A stretch of 41,956 nucleotides of DNA from Schlegelella_A sp038241255 (GTDB lineage: Bacteria > Pseudomonadota > Gammaproteobacteria > Burkholderiales > Burkholderiaceae_C). The notes under the pieces are model-generated. The model was given only the letters and a program-made list of their open reading frames with translations, made no database searches and was not told the DNA's origin. The position numbers and the translations under genes are program-made. Below, piece after piece: positions 1 to 7,921 of this stretch (positions within the stretch are counted from its first letter, which is position 1; every line of letters begins with the position of its first letter). The stretch covers positions 1-41,956 of the forward strand of contig JBBRFW010000019.1 of the NCBI GenBank assembly GCA_038241255.1, in the 5' to 3' direction.

Positions 1-711
1 CTTGACGCCGATGCCGTCGGCGATCGTCGCCTGGCGGCTCTCGCGGCTCTGGCCGTGCTTGGAGTTCCAGGCCGCCGGAAAGCGCTCGGTCTGCACGCCG
101 ACGATGCGCATGTCCGGCCTCAGTGTCTTGGCCGCGGTGGCCATGCCGGCGATCAGGCCGCCGCCGCCGATGGCCACGACCAGGGTGTCGAGCGACGGCT
201 GCTGCGCCAGCATCTCGAGCGCGACCGTGCCCTGGCCGACGATCACGGCAGCGTCGTCGTAGGGATGGACGACGGTGAGGCCGCGCTCCGCCGCGAGCTT
301 CAAGCCGATGGCGCGGGCGTCGTCGAAGGTGTCGCCTTCGAGCACGACAGCGGCGCCGAAGCCGCGCGTGTTCTCGACCTTCACCGACGAAGCGAAGCGG
401 GGCATGACGATGGTCGCCGCCACGCCCATGCGCTGGGCGTGATAGGCCACCGCTTGCGCGTGGTTGCCAGCCGAGACCGCGAGCACTCCCTTGGCGCGCT
501 CTTCGGCGGTGAGCTGCGCCATCTTGTTGAGCGCGCCGCGCTCCTTGAACGAAGCGGTGAACTGCAGGTTCTCGAACTTGAGGAAGATCTCGCAGCCGCA
601 GATCGCCGAGAGCGTGCGCGAAGGCAGGCACGGTGTGAGGCTCACCTCGCCGGCGATGCGTGCGGCAGCGGCGCGGATGTCGTCCAGCGACACAGCGGCA
701 TAAGCGCTCAT
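1..711 (-). CDS. ilvA: Threonine ammonia-lyase (threonine dehydratase), C-terminus cut off by window edge
   Basis: Deaminates L-threonine to 2-oxobutanoate in the cytoplasm with PLP; this is the entry to isoleucine synthesis. The 237 visible residues are the N-terminal part of a PLP fold-type II enzyme. SFKERGA at residues 54-60 carries the Schiff-base lysine (K56), SAGNHAQ is at 80-86 and the glycine-rich phosphate-binding loop GGGG at 182-185. The gene leaves the window at base 1, so a C-terminal ACT domain cannot be seen. The ATG overlaps the pyk stop codon in ATGA (708-711), which implies translational coupling at the end of the pgk-pyk operon. The N-terminus resembles the short (about 400 aa) threonine ammonia-lyases more than the long two-ACT IlvA. 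Other fold-II members such as serine racemase are less likely. Confidence 0.88.
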   Translation of the reverse strand, partial: MSAYAAVSLDDIRAAAARIAGEVSLTPCLPSRTLSAICGCEIFLKFENLQFTASFKERGALNKMAQLTAEERAKGVLAVSAGNHAQAVAYHAQRMGVAATIVMPRFASSVKVENTRGFGAAVVLEGDTFDDARAIGLKLAAERGLTVVHPYDDAAVIVGQGTVALEMLAQQPSLDTLVVAIGGGGLIAGMATAAKTLRPDMRIVGVQTERFPAAWNSKHGQSRESRQATIADGIGVK

Positions 712-2153
712 CCGACCCGCACCACCTTCAGCATGTTGGTGCCGCCCGGGTAGCCCATCGGCTCGCCGCAGGTGATGCCGTAGGTGTCGCCGGGCTTAAG
801 CACGCCGGCCTCGACGAGCAGCTCCTCGGCGTGGCGCAATGCCTCGTCGCGGTCGGCGAAGGCGGGCATGAGCAACGGCGTGACGTTGCGGTACATCGCC
901 ATGCGCCGTTGGCTGCGTATCTGCGAGGTGATGCCGAAGATCGGCACGTGGATCTTCTGCCGGCTCATCCAGAGCGCCGTCGAGCCCGACTCGGTGAGGG
1001 CCAGGATCGCCTTGCAGCCGAGGTGGTAGGCGGTGAAGAGCGCCGCCATGGCGATCGACTGGTCGATGCGGCCGAAGGTCTTGTTGGTGAAGCCGGCGTC
1101 GAGCGAGATCTCCTCGGCACGCTCGGCCTCGACGCAGATCGAGGCCATCATCTCGACCGTCTCGACCGGATAGCGCCCGGCCGCGGTCTCGGCCGAGAGC
1201 ATCACCGCGTCGGTGCCGTCGAGGACGGCGTTGGCGACGTCGCTCACCTCGGCACGCGTCGGCACTGGGTTAACGATCATCGACTCCATCATCTGCGTCG
1301 CGGTGATGACGACGCGGTCGAGCTCGCGCGCCATCTTGATCATCCGCTTCTGCAGCGCCGGCACCGCCGCGTTGCCGACCTCGACCGCGAGATCGCCGCG
1401 TGCGACCATGATTCCGTCCGACGCCCGCAGGATCGACTCGAGAGCCGGGATCGCCTCGCTGCGCTCGATCTTGGCGATCAGCTGCGGCTTGTGGCGCCAT
1501 TTCTCGCCGGCGACGTTGCCGAGCTGGCGCGCCATCTCCATGTCGGTGGCGCTCTTCGGAAAGCTCACGGCGAGGTACTCGCACTGGAACGACATCGCGG
1601 TCTTGATGTCCTCCATGTCCTTGGCCGTGAGCGCCGGCGCGGTCAGGCCGCCGCCCGCCTTGTTGATGCCCTTGTTGTTCGAAAGCTCGCCGCCGACGAC
1701 TACCGTCGTGCGCACTTCCTCGCCCTTGACGGAGTCGACGATCAAGCGGAGCAGGCCGTCGTTGAGCAGCAGCGTGTCGCCGGGCCGCACGTCGCGCGGC
1801 AGCTCCTTGTAGTCGAGGCCGATGCGCGCGCTCGTGCCGAGCTCGGTGCAGCCGGCGTCGAGGACGAGCTTCTCGCCGGCGACGAGCATCGTCTTGCCGC
1901 CCTCGATCTTGCCGACGCGGATCTTCGGGCCCTGCAGGTCGGCCATGATCGCGACCTCCTTGCCGACCTTCTTGGCGACCTCGCGGATCAGCGTCGCGCG
2001 ATCGATGTGATCCTGCGCCGTGCCGTGCGAGAAGTTGAGCCGCATCACGTCGACGCCGGCGCGGATCATCCGCTCGAGCACCTCCGCGCTGCTCGACGCG
2101 GGACCGAGAGTCGCGACGATCTTGGTGGCGCGGGGAACCGACGAATTGCTCAT
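708..2153 (-). CDS. pyk: Pyruvate kinase
   Basis: Transfers phosphate from phosphoenolpyruvate to ADP, the last step of glycolysis, in the cytoplasm. The 481-aa length is normal for the family. The N-terminal barrel strand TKIVATLGPAS is at residues 10-20, RLNFSHG at 38-44 and DLQGPKIR at 72-79. The signature LIAKIERSEAI places the catalytic lysine at K228, followed by the metal-binding MVARGD at 249-254 and then ATQMMESM and SAETAAGRYP. The ATG overlaps the pgk stop (ATGA, 2150-2153) and its own stop overlaps the next ATG, so pgk, pyk and the threonine ammonia-lyase gene are probably one message. No C-terminal PEP-utiliser-like extension is present. Confidence 0.97.
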   Translation of the reverse strand: MSNSSVPRATKIVATLGPASSSAEVLERMIRAGVDVMRLNFSHGTAQDHIDRATLIREVAKKVGKEVAIMADLQGPKIRVGKIEGGKTMLVAGEKLVLDAGCTELGTSARIGLDYKELPRDVRPGDTLLLNDGLLRLIVDSVKGEEVRTTVVVGGELSNNKGINKAGGGLTAPALTAKDMEDIKTAMSFQCEYLAVSFPKSATDMEMARQLGNVAGEKWRHKPQLIAKIERSEAIPALESILRASDGIMVARGDLAVEVGNAAVPALQKRMIKMARELDRVVITATQMMESMIVNPVPTRAEVSDVANAVLDGTDAVMLSAETAAGRYPVETVEMMASICVEAERAEEISLDAGFTNKTFGRIDQSIAMAALFTAYHLGCKAILALTESGSTALWMSRQKIHVPIFGITSQIRSQRRMAMYRNVTPLLMPAFADRDEALRHAEELLVEAGVLKPGDTYGITCGEPMGYPGGTNMLKVVRVG

Positions 2154-3370
2154 GTAGAACCTTGTGTGTCGCGGGCGCGGCGCTCGAGGATCTCGAGCGC
2201 GGGCAGCGTCTTTCCTCCGAGAACCTCGAGGAAGGCGCCGCCGCCGGTGGAGATGTAGTCGATGTCGCCGCCGATGCCGTACTTGGCTATCGCTGCCAGC
2301 GTGTCGCCGCCGCCGGCAAGGCTAAACGCCGGCGAGGCGGCGATCGCGCGCGCGATCGTCTCGGTGCCGTGCGAGAACGACGAGAACTCGAAGACGCCGA
2401 CCGGGCCGTTCCAGACGATGGTTCCGGCCGAGCCGAGGAGCGCGCCGAGCGCCTCAGCGCTCTTCGGGCCGATGTCGAGGATGAGATCGTCGGCGTCCAC
2501 GTGGGCAACGGCTTTCGTCGCCGCCGCAGCGTCGGCCTTGAATTCCTTCGCTGTGACGACGTCGACCGGCAGCGGCACCTCCGCGTCGCGCGCCTTCATA
2601 ACCGCGATCACGGTGCGCGCCTCGTCGACGAGCGCCGGCTCGGCCAAGCTCTTGCCGATCGGCAGGCCCTGCGCGAGCAGGAAGGTGTTGGCAATGCCGC
2701 CGCCGACGACGAGCCGGTCGACGTTGCGGCTCAGGCTGTGCAGGATCGCGAGCTTGGTCGAAACCTTGGAGCCGGCGACAATCGCGACCAGTGGCCGCCT
2801 CGGCTTCGCGAGCGCCTTGGTGATCGCGTCGATCTCGGCCGCCAGCAGCGGCCCGGCGCACGCCATCGGCGCGAATTCGGCGATGCCGTAGGTCGACGCC
2901 TCGGCGCGATGGGCGGTGCCGAACGCGTCGTTGACGAAGATGTCGCAGAGCGCGGCCATCTTCTTCGCCAGCACGGGGTCGTTCCTCTTCTCGCCCTTGT
3001 TGAGCCGGCAATTCTCGAGCACGACGACCTCGCCCGGCGCGACCGCGACGCCATCGACCCAGGCCGTACGCAGCGGCACCGCGCGCTGGAGCAGCTCGCC
3101 GAGGCGCAACGCAATCGGCGCGAGCGAGTCCTCGGACGTGGGCTCGCCTTCGGTCGGCCGACCGAGGTGCGAGGTGACCATCACCGCCGCCCCTGCAGCG
3201 AGCGCCAACTCGATGCACGGGACCGAGGCGCGGATGCGCGTGTCTTCCGTAATCCGCCCTCCGCCTTCGGGCGAATGATCCTGCGGCACGTTGAGGTCGG
3301 CGCGGATGAAGACGCGGCGGCCCCCCACCTGACCGGCGGCCGCGAGATCTGCGAAGCGAAGTACGTTCAT
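2150..3370 (-). CDS. pgk: Phosphoglycerate kinase
   Basis: Converts 1,3-bisphosphoglycerate and ADP to 3-phosphoglycerate and ATP in glycolysis, and the reverse in gluconeogenesis. From the chosen start the protein is 406 aa. It shows the N-domain substrate-binding strand RADLNVP at residues 23-29, then TSHLGRP, VLLEN-like VVLENCR, AFGTAHR, the hinge and nucleotide-domain motifs VAGSKVSTK and GPVGVFEF, and the C-terminal GGGDTLAA. The start MNVLRFADL matches the usual betaproteobacterial N-terminus. An in-frame ATG at 3394 has a better-placed GGAG and is an alternative that adds 8 residues. It heads the pgk-pyk-ilvA block and is divergent from the VIT-domain gene at 3500. Confidence 0.97.
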   Translation of the reverse strand: MNVLRFADLAAAGQVGGRRVFIRADLNVPQDHSPEGGGRITEDTRIRASVPCIELALAAGAAVMVTSHLGRPTEGEPTSEDSLAPIALRLGELLQRAVPLRTAWVDGVAVAPGEVVVLENCRLNKGEKRNDPVLAKKMAALCDIFVNDAFGTAHRAEASTYGIAEFAPMACAGPLLAAEIDAITKALAKPRRPLVAIVAGSKVSTKLAILHSLSRNVDRLVVGGGIANTFLLAQGLPIGKSLAEPALVDEARTVIAVMKARDAEVPLPVDVVTAKEFKADAAAATKAVAHVDADDLILDIGPKSAEALGALLGSAGTIVWNGPVGVFEFSSFSHGTETIARAIAASPAFSLAGGGDTLAAIAKYGIGGDIDYISTGGGAFLEVLGGKTLPALEILERRARDTQGST

Positions 3371-3421
3371 TCCGGTGCCGGCGAGGTCGCGCATTTTACG
3401 TTTGCTCCGCACGTGAAGGAC

Positions 3422-3457
3422 TTTCACCCCGAATGGCCGCGCGCCCCGTTTCACCCC
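3422..3457. repeat. Two 9-bp direct repeats in the divergent pgk / VIT-gene spacer
   Basis: TTTCACCCC occurs at 3422-3430 and again at 3449-3457, 27 bp apart (start to start), in the spacer between the divergent starts of pgk (3370 or 3394) and the VIT gene (3500). The copies are exact. The position suits an operator or activator site, but no regulator is recognised and chance is possible in a short GC-rich spacer. Confidence 0.3.
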
Positions 3458-3499
3458 TGTCCGGCCGCGTCTTCGCGACCGGCCGCTGGAGACCGCGCC

Positions 3500-6400
3500 A
3501 TGCCGACCCCTCTTCGCCTCCACGCCGCGCGCCGGCACGCCTGTGTCGTCGTCGCGGGCTCCGCCTGTCTCGCGAGCGCCCTCGCATTCGCCCAGGTGTC
3601 GCCGCCCATCGCGCCACCCGCTTTCTCTGCCGCGCCATCCATCGCGGCAGGGCGTGCGCCGAGGCTTCAGGTCGCGGACGCCGAGCAGCCGGTGCGGCTA
3701 GCATCGCTTCAGGTCGACGTCGAGGTCGCCGGCGGCGCGGCCGAGACGCGCGTGCAGATGGTCTTCTTCAACCCCAACTCGCGCATCCTCGAGGGCAAGC
3801 TGCAGTTTCCGCTCGCGTCCGGCCAGATCGTCAGCGGCTTCGCCCTAGACGTCAACGGGCGCCTGCGCGCCGCGGTGCCGGTCGAGAAGGCGCGCGCCCA
3901 GCAGGTGTTCGAGGACATCTTGCGCCGCCGCGTCGACCCCGGTCTGCTGCAGACGACCGTCGGCAACAACTACGAGCTGCGCATCTATCCGCTCCTGCCG
4001 GGCAAGACGCGAACCGTCGAGCTGCGCATCGTCGAGCCGGCGACGAGCCGGCTGCACGTGCCGCTCGCGTATGCCGATCGCGTAGAGGCGCTCGCGCTGT
4101 CGCTGCGCGTCCCCGGCGCGGCGACCGCGCCCGAGCTCGCCGGCGCCGCTTCGCTCGGCCTGCGATTCGAGGCCGCGAGCGGCGGCGGCTTCGTCGCGGA
4201 AGCGACGCGGCGCGACTTCGTGCTGCCGAAGGAGCCGCTCGCGCTGCGCCTCGCCTCCAGCGGCGCCGCGGTGGCGATCGCCACCGAGGAACGCGACGGC
4301 CTCCACTACTTCACGCTCGAGCTGCCGGTGGTGCAGCGCACCATCGCGCGGCCGTTACCGCATCGCGTGCAGATCGTCTGGGACGCCTCTGGCTCGGGCG
4401 CGCACCGCCAGCTCGACCGCGAGCTCGCGCTGCTCGACGCGTACTTCGCCGCCGCGCGCGACACCGGCGTCAGCCTGGTTCGGGTCGCCGACGTGGCGGC
4501 GGTGCCGATCCGCTTCGAGGTTCGCGGCGGCGACTGGGCTGCCCTGCGCAAGGCGCTCGAGGCGACCGTCTACGACGGCGCCAGCAACCTCGGCGCGGTT
4601 CGCCACGACGGCGTCTCGGCGGAAGCGCTGTGGTTCAGCGACGGCCTGGCCAACTACGGCGCGCCCTGGCGGCTCACCTTTCCGGTCCCCGTGTACACGG
4701 TCAGCAGCGCCGCGAGTGCCGATCCCGCCGCGCTTCTCGCACTCGCTAACGCCACCGGCGGCCGCAGCATCGATCTCGCGGCGTCGAGCCGGCAGGGTGC
4801 CGTCGACTCGCTGCTCCGGCGCGGCACCGACGTCGCAGCCCTTAGCGCGATCGGCGCGCGCGAGCTCGTCGTCGAGTCGCAGAGCGCCGCGGCGGGGCGG
4901 CTCGTCATCGCCGGGGTGATGAGCGCGGCCGAGGCCGAGGTGAGCATTCGCCTGCGCGACGCGAGCGGCGCGGTGACGACGCGAGTCGTCGCCGTGCGCG
5001 CGGGCCGCAATCTGTCGCGTCTCGCAGCGATCCAGTGGGCGCGGCTGACGCTCGGGTCGCTCGAAGGCGAAGCGCGAACGAACAAGGTCAGGATCCGCGA
5101 GCTCGGCAAGCGCTTCGGCCTGGCGACGCGCGAGACCTCGTTGATCGTGCTCGAGCAGGTCGACGACTACATACGCCACGAGATCGCGCCGCCGCCCGAG
5201 CTGCGCGCCGCCTACGACCGCGCCGGCGCGGATGCCGTCCAGCGCCGCGTCGACAGCGATGCGGCGCGGCTGGCGCAGGTCGCGAGCCGCTTCGAGACGC
5301 GCATCGCCTGGTGGAACCGTGACTTCCCGAAAGGCGACCTGCCGGCGCCGCTCCAGGTCGCCAAGGGGGAAGGGCAGGCCAACGCGATCGGCTCGCTCGT
5401 TGCGCCGCTCGAGATGCGACGCCAGCGCGAAGACGTCGCCCGCGAGGCCGACAAGGACAGCGATCGAGGCGCGCCGCCGCGGCCGATGCTGGCGGCCGCG
5501 CCGATGCCCCCCGGCTTCGCCGCGCAGGGCGGCAGTGAGGCCATCGAGCACGCCAAGAAGCTCGACGCGCGCGACGGCGCCGCAACGACCACGATCTCGA
5601 TCGCGATGACGCCGGCAGCCGCCGTGACTGAGGCGATCAAGCGCCTGCAGTCGGCACGCCCCGAGGACTGGCAGCCCATCTACCTCGACGAGCGCCGCGC
5701 CCACGAGACGAGCGTGGGCTTCTTCCTCGATGCCGCCGAGTTCTTCCTCGCCAAGGGAGGCCGCGACCAGCACGCCTTCGGCCTGCGCGCCCTCTCCAAC
5801 CTCGCCGAGCTGGACCTGCAGGACCGCCAGGTGCTACGCCTGCTCGCCTACCGCCTTCAGCAGGCGGGCGAGGTCGGCGCCGCGATGTCGGTGCTCGAGC
5901 GCGTTCTTGAGCTGGCGCCGAACGAACCGCAGTCGCACCGCGACCTGGGCCTCGCGCTTGCCGATGCGGGCCAGGCGCAGGCGGCCGTCGATCGGCTCTA
6001 CGCGGTGGTCACCGGCGCCTGGGACGCGCGCTTCGCCGACATCGACCTGATCGCGCTCGCCGAGCTCAACGCCGTCGTTGACAAGTCGCGCCGCGACGGC
6101 CGGCCCGTGGACACGGACGCGATTGACCGGCGCCTGCTCAGGAACTTGCCGCTGGAGGTCCGCGTCGTCCTCGCCTGGGACGCAGACAACACCGACGTCG
6201 ACCTGCATGTGATCGATCCAAACGGGGAGGAGGTCTTCTACGGCCACAGCCTTTCGCACCAGGGCGGCGCGATTACGCACGACGCGACCGGCGGCTACGG
6301 CCCCGAGGAATTCGCGCTGCGCGTCGCCAAGCCCGGCACGTACCGCGTCGAGGCGAACTTCTTCGGCCATCGCCAGCAGGTGCTGACAACCGGCACCGGA

Positions 6401-6637
6401 TTGATGATGTGGCTATCGAGCGGCTTCGGGACCGCGGCGCAGCGGGATCGGCGCTCGACGATCCGCGTCAGGAGCGAGCGCGGCGAGCGCGTCGTGGTGG
6501 GCGAATTCGAGGTGAAGGCGGGGGACGGCCATGAGCCAGGTGCCAAGCTCCTGCGCTCCGCTCAGGTTGACGTGCTGGACCCGTCGCACCTTGGGCGAAG
6601 CGAAGGTCTCAGCGGACTTTCTCGGCCTCGCCCTTGA
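3500..6637 (+). CDS. Exported VIT / vWA-like / TPR / DUF2135 multidomain protein
   Basis: Molecular function is not known. The 1045-aa product begins with a signal peptide (MPTPLRLHAARRHA, hydrophobic stretch, likely cut after AFA near residue 31). A vault/inter-alpha-trypsin (VIT) domain follows at about 70-190. A vWA-like domain at about 288-450 has DASGS (DxSxS, about residue 295) and a later SDG, so a MIDAS-type metal site is plausible though incomplete by eye. A helical/linker region leads to TPR-like helices at about 757-837 and a C-terminal DUF2135 beta domain at about 885-960 with DTDVDLHV-like NTDVDLHVIDPNG. An in-frame reading continues upstream to 2162, antisense to pgk; the signal peptide fixes the start at 3500. 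Its last 29 bases overlap the convergent lipoprotein gene. It stands alone on this strand. A surface scaffold or adhesion role is inference. Confidence 0.85.
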   Translation: MPTPLRLHAARRHACVVVAGSACLASALAFAQVSPPIAPPAFSAAPSIAAGRAPRLQVADAEQPVRLASLQVDVEVAGGAAETRVQMVFFNPNSRILEGKLQFPLASGQIVSGFALDVNGRLRAAVPVEKARAQQVFEDILRRRVDPGLLQTTVGNNYELRIYPLLPGKTRTVELRIVEPATSRLHVPLAYADRVEALALSLRVPGAATAPELAGAASLGLRFEAASGGGFVAEATRRDFVLPKEPLALRLASSGAAVAIATEERDGLHYFTLELPVVQRTIARPLPHRVQIVWDASGSGAHRQLDRELALLDAYFAAARDTGVSLVRVADVAAVPIRFEVRGGDWAALRKALEATVYDGASNLGAVRHDGVSAEALWFSDGLANYGAPWRLTFPVPVYTVSSAASADPAALLALANATGGRSIDLAASSRQGAVDSLLRRGTDVAALSAIGARELVVESQSAAAGRLVIAGVMSAAEAEVSIRLRDASGAVTTRVVAVRAGRNLSRLAAIQWARLTLGSLEGEARTNKVRIRELGKRFGLATRETSLIVLEQVDDYIRHEIAPPPELRAAYDRAGADAVQRRVDSDAARLAQVASRFETRIAWWNRDFPKGDLPAPLQVAKGEGQANAIGSLVAPLEMRRQREDVAREADKDSDRGAPPRPMLAAAPMPPGFAAQGGSEAIEHAKKLDARDGAATTTISIAMTPAAAVTEAIKRLQSARPEDWQPIYLDERRAHETSVGFFLDAAEFFLAKGGRDQHAFGLRALSNLAELDLQDRQVLRLLAYRLQQAGEVGAAMSVLERVLELAPNEPQSHRDLGLALADAGQAQAAVDRLYAVVTGAWDARFADIDLIALAELNAVVDKSRRDGRPVDTDAIDRRLLRNLPLEVRVVLAWDADNTDVDLHVIDPNGEEVFYGHSLSHQGGAITHDATGGYGPEEFALRVAKPGTYRVEANFFGHRQQVLTTGTGLMMWLSSGFGTAAQRDRRSTIRVRSERGERVVVGEFEVKAGDGHEPGAKLLRSAQVDVLDPSHLGRSEGLSGLSRPRP

Positions 6638-6923
6638 CCTGCGCCGCAAGCTGCGGCGGCACCGGCTCGATCTTGTTCTCGCGCATGTAGTCGTTCATGT
6701 CGCGCCAGCCGGCGAACACGGCGGCGCGGTCGGCCTTCTTGTAGATCGCGAAGCAATCCTCGATCGCCCGGCCGGCGTGCCGGCAGGCCGAGCCGACCGC
6801 CTTGCCATCGGCCTCTCGCGCGGCGGCGATCTTCTCCGCCGACTCGATACCGAGCATGTCGCAGCCGCCGAGGAGGAAGGTCGCGGGAAAGGCGATCAGC
6901 AGGGCGAAGGCGTTGCGGCGCAT
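6609..6923 (-). CDS. Small putative outer-membrane lipoprotein
   Basis: A 104-aa protein with a short basic N-terminus, a hydrophobic segment and a lipobox LLGGC (cysteine at residue 21), the signature for lipidation and signal peptidase II cleavage. The mature part is about 84 aa and has two more cysteines (SACRHAGRAIEDCF), which could form a disulfide in the periplasm. Residue D22 directly after the lipidated cysteine would favour inner-membrane retention under the Lol +2 rule known from E. coli; whether that applies here is inference. Similar small lipoproteins of unknown function occur in betaproteobacteria. It ends convergently inside the last codons of the VIT gene. Confidence 0.75.
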   Translation of the reverse strand: MRRNAFALLIAFPATFLLGGCDMLGIESAEKIAAAREADGKAVGSACRHAGRAIEDCFAIYKKADRAAVFAGWRDMNDYMRENKIEPVPPQLAAQVKGEAEKVR

Positions 6924-6998
6924 GGCAGGACAGCGGGAGTTCGCCCGTATTTCGGCCGCGCCGGCGCGAAATTGAGGGCGCGACGCCGTCGTTTTCGC

Positions 6999-7855
6999 TC
7001 AGCGCCGCACCGTCGCCGCCATCGCCAGCAGCCGGGCGACGCGTTCCTCGGTCTCCGGATGGGTCGAGAAGAGAGCCGTCAGCCCGCCAGCGTGGAGCGG
7101 GTTGATCATCATCATCTGAGCCGTCGCCGGATTGCGCTCGGCCGCGGCGAGCGGCGTGCCGCGCGCGTAGGCGCGGATCTTCTCGAGCGCCGAAGCGAGC
7201 GCTGGCGGGTCGTCCGAGATCTCGGCGCCGCTGCGGTCGGCCTCGAACTCGCGCGCGCGGCTGATCGCCATCTGGATCAGGCTCGCCGCGAGCGGCGCGA
7301 GCAGCGTCACCGCGCAGCCGGCGATCGGGGTCGCAGGACGCCCGTCGCTGTCGCGGCCGCCAAAGAAGACCGCGAAGTTGGCGAGCATCGAGATCGCGCC
7401 GGCCATGGTGGCGCTGATGGTCGAGATCAGGCTGTCGCGATGAAGCACGTGCGTCAGCTCGTGCGCCATCACCGCGCGCAGCTCTCTCGCGGTCAGCACC
7501 TGCATGATGCCGGTGGTCGCGGCGACGGCGGCGTGCTCAGGATTGCGGCCGGTCGCGAACGCCTTCGGTGCCATTTCGTCGATGACGTAAGCGCGCGGGG
7601 TCGGCAGCCCGGCCTTGCCGGCGAGCTCGGCGATCATCGCGTGGAACTGCGGCGCCGAGGTCGTATCGACTTCGCGCGCGCCGTACATTTTCAGCGCCGG
7701 CTTGTCGGAGAACCAGTAGCTGAAGAAGTTGAGACCGACGGCGGACGAGAAGCGTCAGCATCATCCCCTCCTGGGCCGCCGACGAAGGCGCCGACGGCCA
7801 TGAAGAGGGCGGTGATGGGTGCCATCAGGACGGCGGTCTTCAGGAGATTGAACAT
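6999..7855 (-). pseudogene. htpX: HtpX membrane zinc metalloprotease, reading frame broken by two one-base insertions
   Basis: HtpX degrades misfolded inner-membrane proteins together with FtsH. From ATG 7855 the product starts MFNLLKTAVLMAPITALFMA (first membrane segment) and should run into MYGAREVD at 7688, but the two parts are in different frames. One extra G lies in the GGG at 7773-7775 and another in the GG at 7743-7744; removing both restores a typical sequence of about 285 aa. The downstream part (6999-7688) is intact, with HELTH (zinc ligands and catalytic Glu), a membrane segment, REFEADR (third ligand) and the STHP tail. Placement after fmt is the usual betaproteobacterial order. 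The break is either a recent lesion or a base-calling error; everything else looks functional. Confidence 0.85.
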
Positions 7856-7921
7856 CGTGGCGTCTTTCCGACGAGACGCATGCAGGGCGTCGCCCGGAAG
7901 ATGGCGGCGCGGCGGCGAAGT

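Noticed and set aside
660..2258. Long plus-strand open frame opposite pyk
   Set aside because: It is the complement of the pyruvate kinase frame; its composition is Arg/Gly/His/Asp-rich with no family motif, as expected for antisense frames in GC-rich DNA.
2162..3499. Upstream extension of the VIT gene
   Set aside because: It lies antisense to pgk and would bury the signal peptide at residue 446; the ATG at 3500 gives a proper exported N-terminus.
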